DNA from: Acridotheres tristis
Taxonomy: Eukaryota > Chordata > Aves > Passeriformes > Sturnidae
Direction of reading: 5' to 3'
Length of the DNA: 64,000 bases
NCBI GenBank assembly: GCA_037013685.1
Contig: CM072892.1
Span: forward strand, 16,249,501 to 16,313,500
Shown: piece after piece, positions 35,901 to 45,505 of the stretch
How positions within the stretch are numbered: position 1 is the first letter of the stretch
Layout of the letters: every line of letters starts with the position of its first letter
Position numbers and translations under genes: made by a program
Notes under the pieces: generated by a model
What the model saw: the letters and a program-made list of their open reading frames with translations, nothing else
What the model was told of the DNA's origin: nothing
The model's database searches: none

Positions 35901-38900
35901 AGTTTCGTAAAAAATACTTTAAACAGCAAATATACCTACCCAGTCTGCTTTTCTGACAGTTATCAAGCACAGAATGTTAAATTAAAGATTCAGATTAAAC
36001 AAAAGATAAAAATCACAGAGAAGACATGCAAACCAAAAACTAGAACTGATACTATACTAAAATCTCACACAAAAGCTGTTTCATGTCATGTTTGTCTTTC
36101 ACAGTGAGTCCTTCCCTAAATACATTTTGTGGTTTCCAAAATTTGATTTTTTTCTCGTGCTGTGCAAATATTCTCCATGGAGTGATTAAGGGGAACATTT
36201 TGTATCATCTGGCTTTCCAAAATTTGTCCTTTGAAAATAACACCTATTTCTGTAACAATTCAATGACCATAAGAAAGCATCAAACACCTTCAACTTTAGC
36301 TTCATAAAAATGACAATTTCCATAAGCAACTCCCCTTCAGAAAGAAAGTAAATCAAATCCCTCAAAACTGTGAGGCCCCAGCATCCTGGAAGTATGCAGC
36401 TCTAACACTCGTGTTCTTCTTATTTTTTTCTCATTTCCTCTCAGAAGTCTCTACATTGAGCATTTTGATTTCGCCTCAGCCCTCAAACTGGCTTGGCACA
36501 CCATCTCTTTTAGAAAAGAAAATGTAGTACAGGTTTTCTTTAATGAAGTTCAACAGTATCTTTCCATGTGGGAATTTCCCCACAGCATTTTTCCCTCCCT
36601 CTTTTCACAATTAGGAATGGCAAGTAAATACACATACTTTTGAACAGTTGTGTTGTGGGGTAGAGAAGGGACATCTATCTTTAGAATGGTGTTACTCCAT
36701 ATTCCCAAACTTGCAGCACATGCTCAGCCCAAACACTGAACTGTTGGCTGACTGACCTGTCAGGTTACTCTTATTGTGCACATGAATATGAAAATGCTGC
36801 TTAAAAAACAAAAACCATTTACACTATGGAGCATGAGTGGCTCTGCAATGCCCCATAGCTTTTAAGTGTTTAAACATCAAATATATTTCCTTTTAATACC
36901 AGAGGGCTAATTTATTGTATGCACATCATACAAACAGCAGGGTTTTTCAGTGTTGCAGCATACACACAAATGTATTTAAATACAAGTAACACTTTCAGTC
37001 AGTTAAACTGCGCTTCTAAAAGCACAGTTTACATACCAAGGGTGGTTTTACTTCTCCAAACTAACAAGAAATCTCTTACAGACCAGTCTGTACTCCCACT
37101 GGGTCTAAGCCCATCACTCTTCCTGGACTTTCTCATGCTGCTTGGCAGCAGGCTCGAGCCAAATTTCCTCCCTCATCTGACTCTGTGACAATCTGTGTAG
37201 TGATTTAAACAGGACAAAGGCCCAATCTGAGTGCTGGCGTGCTTCCAGGAATGGCTGGATCCCTGACCAGTATTCTTCCAGGCAATGTCTTTGTACAAGC
37301 TGGAGGCTAGCATAGCTCTGTAATGGTATCTGTCTCAATAAAGCCAGGAGGCAGTGCAAAAAAAGGGCCAGTTTTGAAGAGAGAAGAATTTAGCTACACC
37401 ATGGCATGTCATGCTACTTCCCTGACACTTACAGAATGAGTCCTAATCTGATTTATTTTCTGGTACAGATGTAGCCTCTATATTTCCACCTATCTATAAT
37501 TCCAATCTACCCGTAAGGCTGACAGAACTCTGTCCTTTAACAGCCACCCACAAAGCCATGTGATACTGCTGTGTGATGGAGGCAATGTAACCAGCACTAT
37601 GCCTGGACCATTCTGCCAAGGTAGATCTGCTCTTATGTCAAATACACAACTAAGTCTACCCCTCCACTGCTCCCAAAGTTCAGCTGAAAGGAAAACTTGA
37701 GCACAGTCTTGTACTCATGGACTACTGACAGGAGGTTTAGGATTTCAGTGCAAATATAGCTCTTTTGTCTGTCAAAAGGTGGGATTCTTTCCAAGCATTC
37801 AGTAGGGCTGCTTTGCTGTTTCTGGATATTACACAAGAATCCCACTGCAAAAACATTTTAACACCGGATAAACTGTTATGTAAACACACCTAATTTTTTA
37901 AAAATTGAATGACCATGATGCAAATAATCAGGGGATCCCTCAGTGCTAATGAAGAATTTTCAGTTCATGCAGTAGTACTTTGTAACACCAGTCACATCTT
38001 AAACTGAAATATACACAGTAATCACTGTGTTTTATTATATGCATAGTCAGCATGGATCAGTGTTCTTGGTTTGGTATTTTAGGGTTATTGCCTCATTTTT
38101 TTAAAGCTGTTTTAGCTGGAATTTGAAAGGAGAAATTTTCAGCCTGAGGCAAATAAGCAGTTACAGCCTGTCAAGCTATGAACATCTGAAACCAAGACTA
38201 TTAACAACTACTGGATTCAATGCCAGCACCCCTCACATTGAGTGCTGGTAAATGGAGTCAGATTTCAGCTTCTCTCCTCTGAGACTGCCAGGGACAGTTA
38301 GTTCAAGTGTAGGCTAGCAAAGCCACTGGATGAAATATTGTACCAGTTTCTTTAAAATCTAGTATCTGGGTCGTGGAATAATCAGAAGTGGTTTTTATGC
38401 CTTGTAATGAAGAAATAAAGCTCACATTCCCCACTAGATGCACAGAAGAGCCATTAGTTACAAAGATCCAAAACCTTAATCAGTTTAGTATTTTGATGTT
38501 CCCTTTTATAGTTTAATACTATACTGATATAATATTTACTTTCTCTGCCATAGTGATGCCTCTGAAAACAAGTGACAAAAGTTAGGGAGTCAATTATTTT
38601 CCAGTTTGGAAACATCTATGCTCAGACTTCTATATTTATAGTCTTGATATAATACTGTTGGAAAGCCAGTAACTGGATGGACATTTTTGGTGGAGTTATG
38701 TGTGTATCATATGCTACAGGGAGATACCCCAACAGAACAGCTGCAGTGCTTCGTGGGAAACACCTTCAAAAGTTTTACAAACTTTTTTGGAAACCCTTAG
38801 GTAGTATTATTAATTTCTGGGATGACAACTGCAAAGGCAACCTAAATCTGAGGTCTGGTATATAAACAATTATGAAGCAGAAACTCTCACCAACTTTAAA

Positions 38901-39423
38901 TAGCCGAACTTAGTATCCCCACAGTAAACTCTAGAAATGTATACATATACATGCATTTTTTTACATATATGTGTACAAACACACAAATATTGAATACTGG
39001 AATGTTAATAATGGATTAACATAAGATTTTATTTCATTGAGCTTTGATGTAACTTAATTAGACTCTGTGTGAACACTGCTGCTGAGACATGGCGTTGTGA
39101 ATTAGCAGCTTGTGTGTAAGGATAGAAGCAGTGGCATTTAAGAGCAACAAGTCAGAAATTACTGTAAATAAGAAACTGAGAGAAAAGTCATTTGCGTTAT
39201 CTGTCTTAAGGAAATGAGGACAGCTTTAAAAATACCAGATTGCCTTCAAAATATAACAGACTGAGAGGCTTAACTGAGATGAACAGCTCCGGTGTGTTTT
39301 GAACCGTATCTCCCTCAACAACTCAATCAAAGCCCTCTGTAAGGGCAGTGTCTCCCTCGCAGCTAAAGGGACCAGATGAACGCGCCCCAGGCAGGGCAAG
39401 GTGAAACGGGCACAAGGACGTAC

Positions 39424-40000
39424 CTACCCAGCAACTTCGCCCACTCCCACCTTACGACAAGCAAGCCCTTGCCAGGCACCTCCTGAGCTGCCATAACTCT
39501 CCAGGCCGTGCACCTTTCTAGCGATTACCAAGGCTGGCTGAGCTTCAGTACATGCGGCTTCTTCGACCACCCAAGAGGCGGCTCCGCTCGCCGCCCCTCC
39601 ACGACCCCGGCCAAGAACGAAGGCGGCATCAGGCGCGCACCGGGGCCCCGCCAGCCTCGCCCCCGTGTCGTGGGGCCCCAGAGCCCGGAGACCCGAGCGC
39701 GGCGGCGGGCTGAGGCGGACATACCGATGTGCCGCAGCTCTCCGGCCCGGCCGCGCCGCCGCTGCGAGTCCGCACGCACCGCCCGCGCCCGCCGTGCGGA
39801 GAGGCGGGGGCTCAGCGGGCGGGCGACCGGAGCCCTGCGGGAATCCCCCCGTGCCCGGCTGTGCCTCGCTGCTCCCTGCCCCGCCGCATCCCCCCCCCGG
39901 GGGACACTCCGCTTCACATCCCGCTGCCACATCCCCCGCGCCAGGCTGGAACCCAGCTCCCCCCCCCGGGCCGCCACTGCGAGTGGGCCGGCCCACGGCT
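39424..40000 (-). other. DGLUCY: DGLUCY first (5'-UTR) exon, inferred
   Basis: The start-codon exon at 17.9 kb begins with an acceptor, so at least one untranslated exon must lie upstream on the minus strand. The CpG island is the obvious source. Two donors fit: GTACGT just below 39,424 (exon ending GGGTAG) and GTATGT just below 39,725 (exon ending CACATCG). Either or both could be used. The transcription start cannot be fixed by eye; about 39.9-40.0 kb is a guess. The long open frames in both strands here (up to 229 codons) arise from low stop-codon frequency in GC-rich DNA. Confidence 0.5.
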
Positions 40001-40082
40001 GCACCCCCTTCATGTACGGTGGAACCAGCCCGTAACGCTAGGAAGGGCGCCATGGCCTCTCCCTCAGGTGATTGCCAGCTCC

Positions 40083-40352
40083 ATTGGTCAATCAGCGCCC
40101 TCCCTTCCCGCTCGGCAGCCCAGCGCCCGCCCTCCCGCGGGGGTCGGGGGGCAGCGGGAGATGCGGGCGGGAATGTTTACAAACAAGCTCGGGGAGTAGA
40201 GGGGCCTGGGGGAAGACGGGGGGCGGAGCCAGCGGTTGGCGCAGCCGCCGAGCCAATGGGGGCGCGCGGCGCTCGGCGGAAGGGCGGGGGCGGCACGCGG
40301 GGAACGTTCTCTGCCCGACGGCCGCCGGGGCTCGCGGGCGCGCGCGGCCAAT
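40083..40352. promoter_or_regulatory. Core divergent promoter: CCAAT and GC boxes
   Basis: Between the two transcription units are an ATTGG at 40,083-40,087 (CCAAT on the minus strand), a CCAAT at 40,253-40,257 and a CCAAT at 40,348-40,352. The last two sit in GCCAATG(G/A)G contexts typical of NF-Y sites. GC boxes (GGGCGG) occur at about 40,221 and 40,282. No TATA box is apparent. NF-Y plus GC boxes without TATA is the usual make-up of bidirectional CpG-island promoters. Assignment of individual sites to one or other gene is inference. Confidence 0.65.
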
Positions 40353-40541
40353 GAGCGCGCGGCCCGGGGAGGGAGGGGGCGCGAGTGCCTGAGTAGGAGC
40401 CGCTCCCCGCGGCGCTCCCACCTCCTCCCGCCGGGCCGTTCAGCCTATCCCGGCCGCGCTCGGCCCCGCTCGGCTCGGCGCCGCTCCCCGCTGTCGGGCG
40501 GGGAGGGCGGCCGGAGCCCGGGGGAGGGGAGGCGCAAGGAC

Positions 40542-40556
40542 ATGGGCTGGTTCTGA
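40542..40556 (+). other. Upstream ORF 1 in the RPS6KA5 leader
   Basis: This is a four-codon open frame (ATG GGC TGG TTC TGA) about 250 bases upstream of the main start codon, in the sequence GACATGGG, a good initiation context. It would lie in the 5' leader if transcription starts upstream of 40,540, which is likely but unproven. Confidence 0.5.
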
Positions 40557-40673
40557 GCGCCGGGGGAGGGAAGCCGTCGTGCGTGTGCCTCCCTCGATTT
40601 TAATAACTGTTTGTTGTTGGGTGGTGTTTTCCAACAAGGCGGAGGGGAGAGCGGCAGCCCCCAGCGCGTTTGC

Positions 40674-40709
40674 ATGGCTCCTCTGCTCCGGAGCGCCCCT
40701 GGAAAATAG
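40674..40709 (+). other. Upstream ORF 2 in the RPS6KA5 leader
   Basis: This eleven-codon frame (MAPLLRSAPGK, then TAG) starts in a TGCATGG context and ends 86 bases before the RPS6KA5 start codon. It is out of frame with the main ORF. The peptide is unrecognised, and any effect would be through ribosome delay or reinitiation. Confidence 0.5.
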
Positions 40710-40795
40710 AGCCCTTCTCGGGCCAGGTGACATCCCCGTACTGCCGCGCTCGCACTCACGGGAGCGGCAGGGGCGGGGGAGCCGCCCGTGAGGAC

Positions 40796-40859
40796 ATGGA
40801 GGGAGCCTCGGGGGAAGCAGAGCTGCCGCTCCTCACGGTGAAGCACGAGCTGAGGAACG
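40796..40859 (+). CDS. RPS6KA5: RPS6KA5 (MSK1) exon 1, start codon
   Basis: RPS6KA5 is a nuclear dual-kinase-domain serine/threonine kinase. It is activated by ERK1/2 and p38 and phosphorylates CREB, ATF1 and histone H3 (family knowledge). This exon has 21 codons plus one base, opening MEGASGEAELP and then LLTVKHELRN, the family's conserved lead-in to the first kinase domain. The ATG sits in GAGGACATGG (G at -3 and +4) and is the first in-frame ATG I see. The donor is GTGAGCG. The part before LLTVKHEL is about a dozen residues shorter than in the human protein as I remember it, without the Gly/Ser-rich run. Confidence 0.93.
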
Positions 40860-43800
40860 GTGAGCGGGCGGGCCCGGGGGTCGCGCGGGGGCGGCGGGGC
40901 CCGGGCGGCCCGGCTGGGGAGGAAAGCGCTGCTGAGCAGGGAGCTCCGAGAGAGTTGGCTGGGACCAGCAGGGAAATCTCAGCGGCGGGGGAAAGAGAGG
41001 ATGAGCTGGAAGATAAGGGCAGGAGCGGGTACGATGGGGGCGGGGAGGGGGCCTTCTCTCATTTCTGAAGAAAGTAGTTCACTTCGATTTCTGCTCCATG
41101 CCTGGCTCCCTGTCCCACTTCCCGGTGGTATTTGACGCTTTTGAAGGAGATAAAGGGTAGCCAGGCTCTCTATTTATAAACATTTTTTTTTTTTTAACTG
41201 TGTGTTTGACCGACTTCTGTGGCTATATTCGGGGGGCCGGTTTGTTCCCGTCCTAAATGAAGTCGTTTTATGTGACAGCTTTTCTCTGACCTCGGTGAAA
41301 TGCCGGAATTGTAGGGAGGGGAATGTGCCAACACGTATCCGCAGAGTTATCTGGCTTTTCAGTCTGTGAATCTTCTTGTAGGTCGGTAGTTACTTGACGA
41401 CCCTCTGGAGTAGTAGTAGTGTGAAATATGTCTGACCTTTAAAGTTACAACAGAAATGCTCCATTCTGGGTTGTGTTGGGGAAGAGCTTTATTCTTTTTT
41501 AGTAGGATTTCTCTGAAGTTTCCAGGCAACTTGAACACTGCAGTAAATCTAAATTTTAATGCTAATTTAGAACTGCGTGTAAACCATAATCACAATGTGT
41601 ATTCTCTGTATTGATTAATAATGAAGGTGCTGTTAGCCCATGTCCTTCATTCCTTTTCTGTCGTCATCTTTTTCTCCATGATAAAGTGAGAGTAAGCTTA
41701 TGATGCCGTTCTCTGCAAAAGTTTGAGAGAGCAGCTCGCCGGGTTAATGTAGTTGACATTCTTGAACGGGCCGGTGTGAAAGGCAGATGATGATGCTGGG
41801 TGTCCTCGGTCGCGTTCTGCCTCCTGCCCCCTGTCCCTCGGTCCTGGGGTCGGGGGGGCTGCCCCAGAGGAACACGGCTATCACCGCTGCTTGGCGGGGA
41901 CAGGAGGAGGAGGAGGGAAGGGAAAAATAAAAAAGGCGGTCTCTTGATAACTACAGAAACCGAAGGGACTGTAGTTTCCTTCTTTCAAGAAGAAGCAAAA
42001 GAGCTGCTGGAAAACATAGTTGTCTTGATAGGTGTTGCTACAGTAAGTGTGGAAGAGGAAAAGGTAAGGGGAAAGGAAGTGGGACACATTTATCAATATA
42101 TTTACATAGCTATGTCTCGACTTCTTTAATAAAGGCTGAGCACATGTATCCCCGAGGATTCGTTTTTTAAAGATAATTTGAGGAATAAATACATTTGTAT
42201 AAACTAGACAAAGAACTGTCTAATATAGCATAATAAGCAACTTTGATTTTAATGCTGATCATATGTATGAAGTACCAATTCTCAGTTTTATTTTAAAAAT
42301 TCTCAATTTTGTTTGTCTTTTTAAGCTTCTGAAATTCAGTTTAATAGGAATAAGTTGCTTCTCCCCTCCTTGTTCTCTTCTCCATATTCAGTGTTTAGAA
42401 AACTGCTTTCTGAAAAATGCTTTCTAGCAATGACTTGTCTATTTCTGGAGCACTAGGGTGGAGGAGGGAGCTGCTCTGTCATGTACTCCTGGGAGACTCC
42501 TACTCCTAAAGGTGTCAATAGTGTCATTGCTATGCAAGACGTATGGAGAACGTTTCAGAACTTGTCTATACAGTGCACAGAGATCCACTCATTTGAAAAG
42601 TTGTAGTCAGCTTCTGTTGATACAGAAATATATAAAACTGTATGATACTTTGGATGTTCAGAGGTGTTTTTTTGTACTGAGTCTGGTTGTGTGGATGCTT
42701 AGCTGCTGGCTAGGGTCAACCCACCACATCTTTAAAGCATGCAGCATGATTATTTAATTTTGCTTCATTTTGGGAAAGAGAGTCAGAAGACAGCAAGCAC
42801 TAGAATTTGGACTCAGCGGATCTTTGTCATTCCTAAATATGTTCTATATCATGAATGTCTTATATTGTGCAGTTTGTTTAGGTTCCAGTGCTCCCCTCAT
42901 CTCAGAGTTCTTTCTTTGATGGTGCTAACTCTGTGGCTAATTGAATCATTTAGAATTTTATATCGAAAGTAGCTATCACTTGGCAGATGAAAAAGAGATC
43001 GGTCTCCAAAGTGCTTTGAAAGAATTTACTATTGTAGTAAAAGTAGTGGCTTCTTTGAGAAGGGAGTATTTTATTTTCATATTGTGTAAGCTGTTACTTG
43101 AACCCCGTGGTAACAAGCTCACTAATTAAAAACAACTAACTGTAGGTAAACCCACAGTTACACTTTGCATTTGCAATTACTTGGTCTTGGGATTGCTCTA
43201 GAAGTATTAAATGAATTAGGGGCAGGCATTTCATACGGTCAAGTAAGTGAACCTACTTTAGAATTTGAATTTAAGATGAAATGAGGATCTTAAAGAATGA
43301 AGCAGATGACTGTTGTTAACTCCAAGCAAGCATGGAAGCATATGAAAATGCATTAAGTTAGAGCATATGCAGTGCTGTTGCTGCATAGACAGCTGATTGT
43401 TAATCCTATCATACCATGGCTTGACTTCTTCTAAACTTTGAAATTACAATGCTGGCTTTGATGTGTAGGGTCAGGTTTAATTTTAGCTTTATATCTCATA
43501 GTCTTAGAGCCCTGAAATTCCTCTGTTGTATGACCAAAAAGTAATTGCTGGAAAAACATCATTTGATAGGCATGTAGATTGGGTCTGTGATAGGGAAGGA
43601 ACACTTGAGTGCCTCTGTGTGATACCATGTGATGTGCTTTGTTACAAATACTGGGCACTGCTTTGTGTGTATATGTGTGCATATATGTGATGTTCTGCAG
43701 ATAGACAGAGCAGTGACTTTTAGGACACATGTAATTTAATAATTATATTCTCCTAATATATTTATCAAGTTTTTGCTTTTCCTAACACCAAACCTTTTTT

Positions 43801-45120
43801 GTTCTTGATAGAAGACTCATAATTCAGTCACTTCAGAATAGTTACTGTCTTTCTCGTCTCACTTTGGGAAGGAAAATGGGTTTTTGGGGAAAGTGGAATC
43901 TCTTTTCAGGAAGTAGAAGCAAAAATAGACCAAATTTGAAATAGTAGGAAGTGGTGATTGTCTCTGATTTTTCAGTGGAGCTCTCCAGTGAAAATAATAA
44001 GAAAATGACATTTTCTTTAGCATTTATTTCTAGTATCTTGTAAAGGGAAAGGTTTTATTTTTTGAAGGCTAACTTCCAGAGTTAATGCAACTTTTAATCT
44101 TTTTACAGACCTTAGAAAATACACATTATTTACACTGAAAAAAGAACATTGTTGCATCTTAAACATTTCTGTTGCTTGGTAATGCTTCGGAACTGACCAA
44201 TGAACAAAAAGCCTATCAGAGGAAACATTTCACGTGATGGAGAAGGATAGAAAGAGAAGAAAAGGCTTGTGATGTCAAAAGATAAGAAGGAAGCAGACAG
44301 TTAAGAGTGATATTTCCTCCCCACTTCCTCTTGTTTCTGGATAAAAGATCAAAAGATCCTATACCTTAAGCGTGTATAAGTGACTGCATAGGAGGTTGCC
44401 CATCTTGTGGCATGCATTGAACTCTCTGCTTTGCCCAGGGGGAGGCAGAGTACCAAAACTGGGATCCTGAAGGGAACTTGAGACATTCCATGAGTGTATG
44501 GGCAATGGGCTCCTATATACATGGCTTGTTTTGCTTTACAGTGTTGTTCTTTTCCTTTTAGTAAGCCTGTTTTGGAGAGGATACTGGATTTGTTTTAATG
44601 TTTTCACAATCTTTGGGCTAAAGAACTTGCTTTAGTTTGCAGTTTGCCAGACATGCATGAGAAAAAGCACGTATAGCACAGAAGTTAATGCAGCAATGGC
44701 CTGCAGAACTCTAAAGGCAGAAGAATTTGGAACTTCCTCTTGAGTCAAACTTATAAAAGGGTTCATGAAGTAAATACGTGGATTATCTAAAGTGTTTAAT
44801 AATGCAAATTCGTAGTTATACCTTCTTGAATGAGAACTTAAATTAGAATGGATGTACTTGTAAACTGGAAGGTTCATGTTACATGCTAGGGAATTGTGAA
44901 AATTATTATGACTAAAAAAACATGATGAATCATGCACTGAATAGTCAACTCAGTCTTCACTGTGGAGGTAAATCTGGCACTGTAGAGTATTTTATTTTTT
45001 ATATTTTTAAAAGAAAACTTTGAGACATAAAATATACTTTTAAAATAAAATATTCTGTAGGACAGATTTTTGTTTTTACCTGTCTACAATATACAGACAT
45101 AATGTGTTAATATAACATTG

Positions 45121-45175
45121 CATACTAAATATATTATATATAATATAATAAAATAATATTATATAATATGTTAAG
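45121..45175. repeat. AT-rich low-complexity stretch
   Basis: The sequence is made almost entirely of TA/AAT/TAT steps with many small self-complementary blocks. It is a simple AT-rich repeat in intron 1 of RPS6KA5. Confidence 0.7.
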
Positions 45176-45485
45176 ATTATTAACAAAGTTTTGTATATTG
45201 TTTAGGGATCAGGAGGCACTAATAGTTGACTCTTTCAAAACTTGTATTGCTTTTGATTCTACTTTTCTCTTTTGAGCACTAAAATATGTTTTCTTGGATT
45301 GTGGAAACTATAAAGAGTATTTTAAGTTTAGTAATCATATTTAATACTGCCTAAATCTCTGGATTTTACTCTTTACACAATATTTTCTAAAAATACTTTG
45401 TCTAGGAATTTGTTGTTCTTTTTCTTCTGGTAGCTTTGATTATGAAGGATGGTTACTGATCTTTCCTGGGTTGTGTTTGTGGTGC

Positions 45486-45505
45486 TTTTTTTTTTTTTTT
45501 TTTTT
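45486..45505 (+). repeat. Poly(T) run, 20 bases
   Basis: This is an uninterrupted run of 20 T, followed by further T-rich sequence (TTTGTTTGTTTG at about 45,530). It may be the tail of an old retroposed sequence on the minus strand, but no body is recognisable next to it. Confidence 0.8.

Larger units (their letters stand above)
17985..39423 (-). other. DGLUCY: DGLUCY 5'-UTR intron, about 21 kb
   Basis: This long stretch lies between the start-codon exon and the CpG-island promoter. It holds a CR1 3' end (27.6 kb), two abutting LTRs (31.7-33.0 kb), A runs at 28,759-28,772 and 29,267-29,281, and an unidentified stretch at about 23.7-26.5 kb. I find no coding exon with flanking splice sites that resembles a known protein. 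Further untranslated exons cannot be excluded by eye. No tRNA- or snRNA-like sequence was recognised. Confidence 0.6.
39480..41120. promoter_or_regulatory. CpG island spanning the divergent promoter
   Basis: Base composition switches abruptly from AT-rich intron to very GC- and CpG-rich DNA at about 39.45 kb, and back at about 41.1 kb. CpG dinucleotides are abundant here and scarce in the flanks. The island covers the presumed first exons of DGLUCY (leftward) and RPS6KA5 (rightward, start codon at 40,796). It is therefore the shared promoter island of a head-to-head gene pair. Confidence 0.9.

Noticed and set aside
37114..37359. 81-codon minus-strand frame with a protein-like composition
   Set aside because: I see no matching family and no consistent splice sites joining it to the DGLUCY leader. 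It might be an unrecognised repeat, but there is no positive evidence.
39424..40421. Several long overlapping open frames (up to 229 codons) on both strands in the CpG island
   Set aside because: GC-rich DNA has few stop codons. The products are Pro/Arg/Gly/Ala-rich in every frame, with no domain, and they overlap the divergent promoter.
40670..41068. Extended open frame running through RPS6KA5 exon 1 on both sides
   Set aside because: Upstream it has no ATG in frame before 40,796, and downstream it reads through the GTGAGCG donor into intron 1. Only 40,796-40,859 joins in phase to exon 2.
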